DNA of 64,000 nt from positions 1 through 64,000 of the forward strand of contig CACHJY010000002.1 in the NCBI GenBank assembly GCA_902580265.1, in the 5' to 3' direction. The position numbers and the translations under genes are program-made. This stretch comes from an uncultured Alphaproteobacteria bacterium (GTDB lineage Bacteria > Pseudomonadota > Alphaproteobacteria > Rhodobacterales > Rhodobacteraceae). The notes beneath the pieces are model-generated. The model searched no databases. It was not told the DNA's origin and saw only the letters and a program-made list of their open reading frames with translations. Within the stretch, counting starts at the first letter, position 1, and each line of letters opens with the position of its first letter. Below, in pieces: positions 1 to 7,672 of this stretch.

Positions 1-1153
1 TAAGGCCTAAAAAAATAAGAGATAGCCAAGGTGACATCTGTAGATAAAAAATCAGGATGAAGGAAATTAGAATTAAAATAATCGATGTTTCTGATGTTGC
101 TATCGATGGTATAACAAAAGCCAAAAAACTTACAAATAGAATTGAGGTTACAGCTACATTTACTCCCCTTATTCCCCGCAGAAAAATTCTATGTCTTTGA
201 AGAACATTCCAAAAGTTTATTGCAGGAGCTACGAGAAGTAAGGTGGAGCCATAAAGAGAAATTAGTAGAATTAATGAGTACAAGAGCTTTTTCTGATCTG
301 ACACGTCGCCTAATAGAGCACCAAGATACGCAGCAAAAGAAAATAGTGGTCCAGGAATAGCTTGGGCCATTCCATAGCCAAGCATAAAATCTTCCGAAGA
401 TATAAAGCCATTCTGGACAACTACACCCTCTAACAACGGGAGCACAACGTGACCACCTCCAAAAACCAAAAAACTCATATTGAAAAAGTCCCGGCATATT
501 GCAGGAACGCCTTCTAAACTGATAACATTCGAAAAAATTAATAAAATCACAAGAATAAAAAGACAGAGAATAGAATGTATACTGTTCCCTATTTTCAACT
601 GGTTAGAAAAGTTTGGTCCTTTAACAGTGTCATTGGTTGAAAGCACACCATATATCCAGCCAATAAGAAGAATCGCGATAGGGTATAGTAATAAGTTAGT
701 AAAAATTAAAATACCGGAAAAAATTATAAACCCTATTTTGTCCAAGTTATCATTACAAAACATCTTAAACATTGAATAGACCGCCTTCCCCACGATAGGA
801 ATAGAGATGGACGATAATCCAACAATAGTTAAGGAACTTAAAACCACCAAATCGTTGGATATAAATAGAGCAAAAGCAATCATTATAAAAGTTGATGGTA
901 GGCTGAATGCTAATAAGGCTAGGTGACCACTAATAATCCCTCCTTGCTGCAACCCAATAGCTAATGCTAATTGACTCGAAGTTGGTCCTGGCAATGCTTG
1001 TGTTATCGATAGTAAATGCGTGAATCTCATATCATCGATAATCTTCATCCGCTCTACAAACTTTTCTCTAAAAAAACCTATATGGGCGGTAGGTCCTCCA
1101 AAGGATGTAAAGCCTAAAGAAAGAAATGTAATGAAAATCTTCCACAAAGTCAT
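1..1153 (-). CDS. chrA: Chromate/anion transporter ChrA, 3' end cut by window edge
   Basis: An uninterrupted reading frame runs leftwards from the ATG at 1153 to the window edge (384 codons), so the stop codon lies outside. It encodes a membrane protein with the two-fold repeat of the CHR family: the N-half has FGGP (about residue 18) and LPGPTSSQLA (about 54), and the C-half repeats this as FGGGHVVLPLLE (about 231) and AIPGPLFSFAAYLGALLG (about 268). CHR proteins are about 390-450 residues, so nearly all of it is present. Members export chromate or move other oxyanions; substrate here is unproven. It is divergent from the PhnM-like gene, and a Pho box lies in the 104 bp between them, so phosphate control is possible but the box is oriented towards phnM. 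Family assignment is firm, substrate is not. Confidence 0.88.
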   Translation of the reverse strand, partial: MTLWKIFITFLSLGFTSFGGPTAHIGFFREKFVERMKIIDDMRFTHLLSITQALPGPTSSQLALAIGLQQGGIISGHLALLAFSLPSTFIMIAFALFISNDLVVLSSLTIVGLSSISIPIVGKAVYSMFKMFCNDNLDKIGFIIFSGILIFTNLLLYPIAILLIGWIYGVLSTNDTVKGPNFSNQLKIGNSIHSILCLFILVILLIFSNVISLEGVPAICRDFFNMSFLVFGGGHVVLPLLEGVVVQNGFISSEDFMLGYGMAQAIPGPLFSFAAYLGALLGDVSDQKKLLYSLILLISLYGSTLLLVAPAINFWNVLQRHRIFLRGIRGVNVAVTSILFVSFLAFVIPSIATSETSIILILISFILIFYLQMSPWLSLIFLGL

Positions 1154-1206
1154 CCTATGACGATATCAGTAGTATTAGGAAAGTAACCTTAAAAATTGAG
1201 AAATTT

Positions 1207-1235
1207 TTGTAAACTTTTTGTAACATTCTTGTCAT
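1207..1235 (+). promoter_or_regulatory. Three-unit Pho box (PhoB binding site) upstream of phnM
   Basis: Three 7-mers TTGTAAA, TTGTAAC and TTGTCAT start at 1207, 1218 and 1229, that is at an exact 11 bp period with 4 bp AT-rich spacers, the arrangement of the PhoB operator (consensus CTGTCAT repeated every 11 bp). The third unit matches 6 of 7. The site ends only 22 bp before the ATG at 1258, so transcription from it would leave a very short or absent leader. Confidence 0.8.
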
Positions 1236-1257
1236 AATTTAAATGTACACCGACACT

Positions 1258-2415
1258 ATGTTTTCAGATTTTTCTTTCTCTAGCTCTAACGTTTTAATTG
1301 ATGGCAAACTTCAAAAGGGAAGCTTAACCATTGAACAAGGTAAAATTAAATTAGATAGGGAAAGTAGCCAATACAGGCATTATAACATGGGGAATTTCTA
1401 CGTTCTTCCCGGAATAATAGATATTCATGGGGATGGCTTCGAACGCCACTTATTCCCAAGACCTTCCGCTCCGGTAAAACATACAATAGCGCTCAAAAAT
1501 TTAAGTAACGAATTAATATATAATGGAATTACCACTGCCTATTTAGCTCAATGCTATTCTTGGGAAGGTGGATACAGAAGTCCTGAGTTTACTACTGAAT
1601 TGCTAACGTCTTTAAAAATACTAAAAAATGACTTTTTGCCCGATCTACGGCTTCAAATAAGATTTGAAACACACCTGATTGACGAGAAAAAATATCTTAT
1701 TGATCTTATAGATCAATTTAATATTGATTACTTAGTCTTTAACAACCATTTGCCTGAGGCAATTAAAAAGTGGGAAAACGATAAACCGAGGATCGAGGCT
1801 TGGGCTGGTCAAACAGGTAGAACTGGCGAGCAACATATAAACATTGTAAAGGGTTACTTGAAGAATAATGTGAGAGTTAAGGGGTTTCTTGAAGAACTCT
1901 CAGGAGAACTGAAAAGAAGAAACATTACCCTTGGATCACATGATGACGATAGCCCTTCAGACAGAGAGTATTATAATTCACTCGGGGCTTACATCTGCGA
2001 ATTTCCAACAACTTTGCAAGCGGCTGAGGCAGCAAAGAAAAATAACAACGGTGTCATAATGGGAGCACCAAATATCATGAGAGGAGGATCACAAGCTGGA
2101 AACATAGATGCAATAAAATTAGTTAAAAGTGATCTAGTTGACTGCTTGGTTTCTGATTACTACTACCCAGCGCTCTTAGAGTCGGTATGGAAGATGGCTG
2201 ATATGAAGGTTAGGTCATTTGAGAACTCGTATAAGATGATCTCGACTAATCCAGCTAGGCTTTTAAATTTAGCTGATAGAGGAGAGTTAGTAGATAATGC
2301 CCGAGCTGACTTACTGATATTAAACCCCGATAATAGAAAAATTGTCGCTGTCTTCTGTAGGGGAATTCCTTTTTTTGTGTCTGATGAGCTCGTGGGTAGT
2401 TTAAGCGCTGCTTAA
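1258..2415 (+). CDS. phnM: PhnM-like phosphonate metabolism amidohydrolase
   Basis: Amidohydrolase-superfamily protein of about 385 residues closely resembling PhnM, which hydrolyses alpha-D-ribose 1-methylphosphonate 5-triphosphate to the 5-phosphate plus diphosphate in the C-P lyase pathway. Visible landmarks: LPGIIDIHGD near residue 50 (metal ligands; E. coli PhnM has HTD here, this one HGD), LGSHDDD near 225, EFPTTLQAAEAA, MGAPNIMRGGS, LVSDYYYPALL and a C-terminal NPARLLNL...ADLLIL. The in-frame ATG at 1243 sits almost on the Pho box, so I prefer the ATG at 1258. No phnGHIJKL gene is in the window, so it is either separated from the rest of the C-P lyase set or works on another substrate. 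Its end overlaps the oppositely transcribed acyltransferase by 4 bases. Confidence 0.85.
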   Translation: MFSDFSFSSSNVLIDGKLQKGSLTIEQGKIKLDRESSQYRHYNMGNFYVLPGIIDIHGDGFERHLFPRPSAPVKHTIALKNLSNELIYNGITTAYLAQCYSWEGGYRSPEFTTELLTSLKILKNDFLPDLRLQIRFETHLIDEKKYLIDLIDQFNIDYLVFNNHLPEAIKKWENDKPRIEAWAGQTGRTGEQHINIVKGYLKNNVRVKGFLEELSGELKRRNITLGSHDDDSPSDREYYNSLGAYICEFPTTLQAAEAAKKNNNGVIMGAPNIMRGGSQAGNIDAIKLVKSDLVDCLVSDYYYPALLESVWKMADMKVRSFENSYKMISTNPARLLNLADRGELVDNARADLLILNPDNRKIVAVFCRGIPFFVSDELVGSLSAA

Positions 2416-3029
2416 GAAAACTTCTCTATGAAGCTCTCTACTGAAAGTTCTCTAAAATCCTTTAACCGTTGACCTATCGTATCATGATCCCAATCCCACC
2501 AAGACATTTCCATAAGTTGATCAACAACTTTATCGTTAAATCGCATTCTTATAAGCCTTGCAGGATTTCCTGCCACTATTGAATATGGTTTAATATTTTT
2601 TGTAACAACACTTCCTGCTCCAATAATTGAGCCATGTCCAATAATTACTTCTGGTTTAATAATTGAGCCATGGCCTAACCAGGTGTCATGGCCAACATTA
2701 GCCATTCTTGCTTCTCGGGCAGCAAAAAATGCGTGATCCTCTTTCTGGTCCTTCCAGTAATCATTAGAGCGGTAAAGAAAATGGTGCAAAGATGCTTTAT
2801 CCATAGGATGGTCTGTTGGACCGATCCTAACAAAGCTTGCTATATTAGAGAATTTCCCTATCTCAACATTCGCAAAATCACAATATCTTGCACAGTAAGA
2901 GTAATCACCGACAAAAGCATTTAGAAGATGCGTACCCATTCCAATCTCTACAAAGCGTCCAAAGTTGCTATTCTTTATGCTGCACTCTTGGTGTATAAGC
3001 GGTTTTTCGATTGAGAGATTTTGGGTCAT
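2412..3029 (-). CDS. Hexapeptide-repeat acyltransferase of phosphonate gene clusters
   Basis: Left-handed beta-helix acyltransferase of the DapH/CatB type, about 205 residues. The hexapeptide repeats run through NVEIGKFSNIASFVRIG, LGHGSIIKPEVIIGHGSIIGAG and the family end motif NPARLIRMRF; a conserved TDHPMDKASLHHF segment lies between. Proteins of this kind recur in phn operons and are annotated as phosphonate-metabolism transferases, but their substrate is not established. The ATG at 3029 lies 22 bp after the stop of the preceding gene; an in-frame GTG at 3107 would overlap that gene by 56 bp, so the shorter start is preferred. It is the last gene of the operon that starts at phnC. Confidence 0.78.
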   Translation of the reverse strand: MTQNLSIEKPLIHQECSIKNSNFGRFVEIGMGTHLLNAFVGDYSYCARYCDFANVEIGKFSNIASFVRIGPTDHPMDKASLHHFLYRSNDYWKDQKEDHAFFAAREARMANVGHDTWLGHGSIIKPEVIIGHGSIIGAGSVVTKNIKPYSIVAGNPARLIRMRFNDKVVDQLMEMSWWDWDHDTIGQRLKDFRELSVESFIEKFS

Positions 3030-3051
3030 GCTTTGGTCTTGAAATTCTAAT

Positions 3052-3474
3052 TCACCAAAACTTCCACCAAGGTTTTTGTTCTTCCTTATTAACTTTTTTA
3101 TCCTCACTGTTTTTTTGAACTTCAGTCACCGCATTATCTCCCACCTGACCAAATTTATCCGTAACTCCTTGTCGAGCAATTTCATAAGCATTTTTTGCCA
3201 TTTCAACAGCTTTTTCAACTTGCCCTTCACTACAAACTTTGTATGCACTTTCTAACATTCCCATTGCGTCTTTCCCAGCGGATTCAGTAGCTCTACTGAT
3301 TTCAAGTCTAATTTTTGCTCTAAGAACTAAAATCTCTGTATTATCACATTGGTCTATTATCTTTTGAAACGTTTCCTCTGTATTTCTACTGGCCTCATTG
3401 CCAGCCTTCTGTTCCTGACCGAAACCGAGAGCGACACTACAAAATAACACAAAAAATGTCAGTAAAACCTTCAT
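3052..3474 (-). CDS. Small exported protein of unknown function in the phn operon
   Basis: A 140-residue protein that I do not recognise. It begins with a clear Sec signal peptide (MKVLLTFFVLFCSVALGFG, cleavage probably just before QEQKAG). The mature part is a helical, charged segment with two Cys (about residues 43 and 82 of the precursor, QCDNTEI and KVCSEGQ) that could form a disulfide, and ends in a Lys-rich tail finishing PWWKFW. It lies 12 bp downstream of the second phnE and upstream of the acyltransferase, so it is very probably transcribed with the phosphonate importer. A periplasmic accessory role in uptake is a guess from position only. Confidence 0.7.
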   Translation of the reverse strand: MKVLLTFFVLFCSVALGFGQEQKAGNEASRNTEETFQKIIDQCDNTEILVLRAKIRLEISRATESAGKDAMGMLESAYKVCSEGQVEKAVEMAKNAYEIARQGVTDKFGQVGDNAVTEVQKNSEDKKVNKEEQKPWWKFW

Positions 3475-3486
3475 CCAAACCTCCTT

Positions 3487-4869
3487 TTAATTTTTTTCTA
3501 TTCCAATTAAAAAACGTCTCAAAAATGCTGACATTTGATCCATGACTGTTACCAGTAGCACAATTAACACTGCCATATAACCAACGTTTTCAAAATCATT
3601 ACCCGTTCTTATAGCCCCAAGAAGTTGAAGGCCTATACCTCCAGCGCCCATAGCACCCAATATAACCGCTCCTCTTGTGTTGGATTCCAGATAGTACAGT
3701 GACTGAGATATAAAAACAGGCATTATCTGGGGAATAATACCAAATCTATGCTGGAGTATAGTTGACGCTCCAGTAGATTTGACACCCTCCTGCTGTTTAT
3801 TATCAGCGTTTTCTATTGCTTCCGACATCAACTTTCCCAACGTTCCTGTATCGGTGAAAGCTATCGCAAATATTCCTGTGAAAAGACCAGGGCCAAATGA
3901 TCTTACAAATATTAAGCACCAAATGATCATGTCTATTCCTCGTAGCATATCAAAAAGTCTACGAAGCGAGAATCGAATAAATTTGAAGGGTGTTATATTA
4001 TATGCTGCCAGAAATGCGAGCGGCAAACCGAGCAAAGACGCCAAAAGCGTGCCCAAAACAGCCATAAGCAATGTTTCCAAGATTGAGAACAGGACTGTAC
4101 CGTGCATCCATTGTTCGTTATCACTGATTTCAGAGAAAACTAATTCAAAATTAGTTTTGTCAGGTTCTATTCTTTCATTACTAAAAATGAGCGATAAGGC
4201 CTCTGGAAGCGAATAATCTTTCAGTGGGCTGAAAAAATCGAACCAAAAATACTTCCATCCGAATTCATATCTATGTACTTCCACCTTTCTCTTATAAATT
4301 TGAATCCTCTCGTAAAGTGATGGTCTTACTTCTACCTTTGACTCAGTAACTCTTATCCAGTTAGGAAGATCTTTTTCGTTTCCATCGTTATCATAAGCTT
4401 CTGCGTAAGGCTTTCCGTTGTCACCTATTCCAAAAATAAATTTTCTATCTTCACTCTTACTTTGTTCGAAAATTATTTTATCGTCTCTAAAGATTGCCTT
4501 GCTACCACTGTTAAAGGTAAGGATAGCGATGTCTTTCCCATCTCCTATGCGTTCTAACCACTCAGGGAAACTAGGGTACTGATATCTATAATCTCCTTCA
4601 AAATTAACAGATATTTTCGAAGTGTCCTTCCAGTTCATTACCACATGGTCTTTGTGCGCGTATGTATCCAAAAATAATCGCGATGCTCTCTCTGGACTCC
4701 ATTTTCTCGATATACTGCCTAAATCAAACTGAATAATCGAAAACACAAAATATAATAGAATCGCTCCTATGGACACCAGGGTAGTCAACTTCTGGTAGTA
4801 TGCTTTTTTTTCAACGCTTTGATAGATCTCTTGAAAAGAAACCTCTCTATCATATACCGCTATGCTCAT
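3487..4869 (-). CDS. phnE: Phosphonate ABC transporter permease with large periplasmic insert
   Basis: Second of two PhnE-type permeases (460 residues; classical PhnE has about 260-300). The C-terminal 210 residues carry the usual transmembrane helices and the ABC-coupling loop (ADNKQQEGVKSTGASTILQ, then IIPQIMPVFISQSLYY and GAVILGAMGAGGIGLQLL). The extra length is an N-terminal part: a short cytosolic tail, one helix at about 33-53, then about 200 hydrophilic residues that should lie outside the membrane. It overlaps the preceding permease gene by 4 bases (ATGA). The two permeases presumably pair to form the channel served by PhnC and PhnD. Confidence 0.88.
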   Translation of the reverse strand: MSIAVYDREVSFQEIYQSVEKKAYYQKLTTLVSIGAILLYFVFSIIQFDLGSISRKWSPERASRLFLDTYAHKDHVVMNWKDTSKISVNFEGDYRYQYPSFPEWLERIGDGKDIAILTFNSGSKAIFRDDKIIFEQSKSEDRKFIFGIGDNGKPYAEAYDNDGNEKDLPNWIRVTESKVEVRPSLYERIQIYKRKVEVHRYEFGWKYFWFDFFSPLKDYSLPEALSLIFSNERIEPDKTNFELVFSEISDNEQWMHGTVLFSILETLLMAVLGTLLASLLGLPLAFLAAYNITPFKFIRFSLRRLFDMLRGIDMIIWCLIFVRSFGPGLFTGIFAIAFTDTGTLGKLMSEAIENADNKQQEGVKSTGASTILQHRFGIIPQIMPVFISQSLYYLESNTRGAVILGAMGAGGIGLQLLGAIRTGNDFENVGYMAVLIVLLVTVMDQMSAFLRRFLIGIEKN

Positions 4870-5720
4870 GCTGAAATCTTCCCGATAAGCTTATGTCGAA
4901 CATATGATGAAAAATAATCTAAAGCAGTTATTGTTGCCACTAGTAGAAACATAATTGCTAATACTTCATCTCCATATCTCCATTGAAGTGATGCTGTTAA
5001 ATATGCTCCTATTCCCCCAGCTCCTACAAAACCTAAAATAGTAGAGGCCCTGACATTTATCTCCAATCTTAAAAGAGAGTAGGAGAGAACCAAAGGTAAT
5101 ACCTGAGGATAAACAGCGAAGCAAATAATCTGGTACCAGCGAGCTCCCACTGATTTGAGACCATCTACTGGTTTCATATCAATATTTTCTATAGCTTCCG
5201 AAAAAAGTTTACCCATCGCTCCAATTGTATGAAGAGTTACCGCTATAATGGCGGGAACAATCGATTTTCCCATGAGATATAATAATATTAACGCAAAAAC
5301 TAACTCTGGAAAAGATCTGAGAATATCAAAGGTCCTTCTTACGATCTGTACGGTAACCTGATTTGGCGAAAGGTTAATGGTGGCCAAGGGACATAGGATT
5401 AATGCGATTGAAGCACCAACTACGGTAGAAAACACTGCAGCGGAAAAAGTCTCAAATAAAGCAGGGATAAAACTTAAGACTATACCAAACCATCCCCAAC
5501 CAGCCTCAAAGGCATCACTGAAAAGATCCGCCGGGTAGTCAAAAAAATTCTCGACTCCTCTTGTAAAACTTCCAGCATTATATTGATTTGCAACACCAAC
5601 ACCACTCACAACTATGAAAATTATAGCACCGATAAAGAGGACCGAATAAATCGCTCTTTGTCTTGCTAAAACTTTTAGATTTTCTTCAAGACTTTCGATT
5701 GTTATTGCGTTTTGTGACAT
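4866..5720 (-). CDS. phnE: Phosphonate ABC transporter permease
   Basis: PhnE-type inner-membrane permease, 284 residues from the ATG at 5720 (an in-frame start at 5771 would begin inside the intergenic hairpin and is rejected). It has a first helix at about 24-45, four to five more in the C-terminal half, and the ABC-interaction loop SEAIENIDMKPVDGLKSVGARWYQ near residue 185 followed by ILGFVGAGGIGAYL. It follows phnD by 75 bp; that spacer holds a strong stem-loop. No good Shine-Dalgarno is visible ahead of the ATG. Its stop overlaps the start of the second permease by 4 bases. Confidence 0.88.
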   Translation of the reverse strand: MSQNAITIESLEENLKVLARQRAIYSVLFIGAIIFIVVSGVGVANQYNAGSFTRGVENFFDYPADLFSDAFEAGWGWFGIVLSFIPALFETFSAAVFSTVVGASIALILCPLATINLSPNQVTVQIVRRTFDILRSFPELVFALILLYLMGKSIVPAIIAVTLHTIGAMGKLFSEAIENIDMKPVDGLKSVGARWYQIICFAVYPQVLPLVLSYSLLRLEINVRASTILGFVGAGGIGAYLTASLQWRYGDEVLAIMFLLVATITALDYFSSYVRHKLIGKISA

Positions 5721-5744
5721 AAAATAATTCTTTTTTAAAAGGAG

Positions 5745-5773
5745 TAATGTGCCCCTTTTTTTGGGGCACATTA
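5745..5773 (-). other. Stem-loop between phnD and phnE (mRNA-stabilising or partial terminator)
   Basis: A perfect 11 bp inverted repeat, TAATGTGCCCC at 5745-5755 and GGGGCACATTA at 5763-5773, with a 7-base loop. On the transcript strand it is not followed by a U-run, so it is unlikely to be a full terminator. Such hairpins after the gene for a periplasmic binding protein usually protect the upstream message and lower expression of the permease genes. Confidence 0.75.
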
Positions 5774-5795
5774 TAAAATAATTACTATGAAGTAC

Positions 5796-6749
5796 TTAGT
5801 TTTTCTTCTTAGCTTCGAGCTTAGCCTTTCTGGCCTTCACAACCACCTCATAAAAGGAGTGATCAACAGGAACCCACGCTCTTACTATACCGTTTGCAAT
5901 ATTTTCGCTACACTTCGGGTCGTTTTCGTGAATCCACTGCTTCATGCCAACCATTACGTCTCTTGCTTCTTTTGGTATAGCTTTTCGCATAACCATTGGA
6001 CCGTTCGGGATAAGCTTTGATGACCATATTTGCTTTATATCGTCCATATTAAGCAGACCTTTTTCAACCATTCTTCTTAAGTTACCTGAAGAGTAGCCCT
6101 CGTCCCATTCACCGACGCCTGACACCCAAGTTACTGCCGCATCCACATCACCGTTCAACACGCCGAGCACTCCATTTTCGTGCCCTCCCATGAAAGGGGT
6201 ATCTTTGAAGTATTCAGCCATATTTATATTGTAAATGTCAGGTAATTCAACTGATGGGATTAGGTATCCTGAGGTTGAATTCGGATCTGCAAAGCCGAGC
6301 ACTTTACCTTTCATATCATCAAGATTGTTTATCCCTGAGTCTTTTCTAGTTACCATTATTGAATAATAGCCTGTATCTCCAGTTGGTTGCATTCTTGTCA
6401 ACACTGGAACGGCAGCATCAGGATCTGCTAAGTACATTCCGGCATAGCCCGATGCACCAAACCATGCATAATCTATATTACCACCTAGCATTGACTCCAT
6501 CGTTCCAGCGTAGTCAGTAAACGTAAACATTTTTGCTGGAACTCCATACGCAGCTTCAAAGTACGGTGGCAAGCACTGGTTCCTTGCAATTATATCTTGT
6601 GCGGCTTCGTCACCTAAAAAGCCAATTCTAAACTCTGGTTGTATTTTACTTAGATCGTATGTTGGGCCCTTATAGTTTGGATTAGGCTCAGCATAGGTTG
6701 CTCCAAAAAACAGAAACAAAGTAGATACTAAAAAAAACTTCATTAACAT
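5796..6749 (-). CDS. phnD: Periplasmic phosphonate-binding protein
   Basis: PhnD-family substrate-binding protein of about 317 residues, with a signal peptide (MKFFLVSTLFLFFGATYAEP). The family pattern is clear: FRIGFLGDEAAQDIIARN near the start, YAWFGASGYAGMYL, KDSGINNLDDMKGKVLGFADPNSTSGYL (ligand-binding Ser/Thr cluster), GGHENGVLGVLNGDVDAAVTW, and SKLIPNGPMVMRK. Three close ATGs (6752, 6749, 6743) follow an AGGAGG at 6755-6760; the ATG at 6749 has the best spacing (5 bases). Lies 22 bp after phnC. The family binds phosphonates, phosphite or related compounds, and the exact ligand cannot be read from sequence. Confidence 0.9.
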   Translation of the reverse strand: MLMKFFLVSTLFLFFGATYAEPNPNYKGPTYDLSKIQPEFRIGFLGDEAAQDIIARNQCLPPYFEAAYGVPAKMFTFTDYAGTMESMLGGNIDYAWFGASGYAGMYLADPDAAVPVLTRMQPTGDTGYYSIMVTRKDSGINNLDDMKGKVLGFADPNSTSGYLIPSVELPDIYNINMAEYFKDTPFMGGHENGVLGVLNGDVDAAVTWVSGVGEWDEGYSSGNLRRMVEKGLLNMDDIKQIWSSKLIPNGPMVMRKAIPKEARDVMVGMKQWIHENDPKCSENIANGIVRAWVPVDHSFYEVVVKARKAKLEAKKKN

Positions 6750-6771
6750 CATGACCTCCTAATTTTAAATA

Positions 6772-7578
6772 TTAACTTGCAATCCCTATGTGGGTTGTAT
6801 TTAAGGACGTTGAGGTTACTGACGCTTCGAATGCCTCATCAGCCTCAACACCGTAAATTTCTCTTGCTTTCGCATCGCTCAATTCACTTGGCTTGCCGTC
6901 AAATACTATCTCTCCAGACCGCATTCCAATAATCCTGTCGCAATATGTTCTTGCTGTATCTAAAGTGTGCAAATTACATATCACTTTGATTTTTTCGTTC
7001 GCATTAATTGATTGCAGTGCTTCCATTACTAGCCGTGCGTTTAATGGATCCAAGGATGCAATTGGCTCATCTGCTAAAATTATTTTTGGATTTTGCATCA
7101 TCGCTCTACAGATCGCTACCCTCTGTTGCTGACCTCCAGATAAAGTTTCTGCTCTTTGCAAAGCTGTAGGAGCGACACCGAAACGATTCATCAAATCAAG
7201 GGCATCCGAACGCTCTTCTTTAGTAAAAAATCTGAGTGTTGACCGCAAGGTAGACTGGTAGAACAAGCGACCCAATATGACGTTTGTGATCACGTCCAAG
7301 CGAGGCACTAAATTAAATTGCTGGAAAATCATTGCGCATTGAGATTGCCATTGCCTTTTCTCTGAACCCTTGAGCTCCAGAATATTTATGCTCCCGGCAA
7401 ACACTTTCCCTTCAGTTTCAGTAGTCAGTCTATTTAAAACCCGGAGGAGCGTTGACTTTCCTGCGCCAGAACGACCGATGATACCTATGAACTCATTTTT
7501 AGTAGATTCAAAAGAAACGCTATTTATTGCGACTGTCGAACCAAATTTTTTTTTAAGTTTTGATACTTGTAGATGCAT
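6772..7578 (-). CDS. phnC: Phosphonate ABC transporter ATP-binding protein
   Basis: ATPase subunit of the phosphonate importer, 268 residues from the ATG at 7578 (MHLQVSKLKKKFG). Walker A is GRSGAGKST (about residue 35), the signature is [11 protein letters not shown], Walker B is IILADEPIASLDP, and the H-loop is in ICNLHTLDTA. Upstream in-frame ATGs at 7599 and 7632 fall next to or inside the Pho-box array, so they would be before or at the promoter; the ATG at 7578 matches the family start. First gene of the operon phnC-phnD-phnE-phnE-small exported protein-acyltransferase. Confidence 0.92.
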   Translation of the reverse strand: MHLQVSKLKKKFGSTVAINSVSFESTKNEFIGIIGRSGAGKSTLLRVLNRLTTETEGKVFAGSINILELKGSEKRQWQSQCAMIFQQFNLVPRLDVITNVILGRLFYQSTLRSTLRFFTKEERSDALDLMNRFGVAPTALQRAETLSGGQQQRVAICRAMMQNPKIILADEPIASLDPLNARLVMEALQSINANEKIKVICNLHTLDTARTYCDRIIGMRSGEIVFDGKPSELSDAKAREIYGVEADEAFEASVTSTSLNTTHIGIAS

Positions 7579-7603
7579 GATTTTACTTTCTAAACACATA
7601 ATT

Positions 7604-7654
7604 AGATCAGCAAAGTGACAGAATGATTTCATATTTGTGAAAGAAAAATAACAG
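7604..7654 (-). promoter_or_regulatory. Five-unit Pho-box array upstream of phnCDEE
   Basis: Read on the minus strand, five 7-mers follow each other at exactly 11 bp: CTGTTAT (7648-7654), CTTTCAC (7637-7643), ATGAAAT (7626-7632), CTGTCAC (7615-7621) and CTGATCT (7604-7610), separated by 4 bp AT-rich spacers. CTGTCAC is a consensus PhoB unit and CTGTTAT is one base from CTGTCAT; the others match less well. The array ends about 25 bp before the phnC ATG. Confidence 0.78.
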
Positions 7655-7672
7655 GTTAAAAATATGAATTCT

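Noticed and set aside
189..497. 102-codon minus-strand frame
   Set aside because: It lies in another frame of the chrA coding region and shows no family resemblance, whereas the chrA frame is open for 384 codons with CHR motifs.
480..779. 99-codon plus-strand frame
   Set aside because: Antisense to chrA; no ribosome site and no recognisable motifs.
3779..4216. 145-codon plus-strand frame
   Set aside because: Antisense shadow of phnE; composition is that of a reversed membrane gene.
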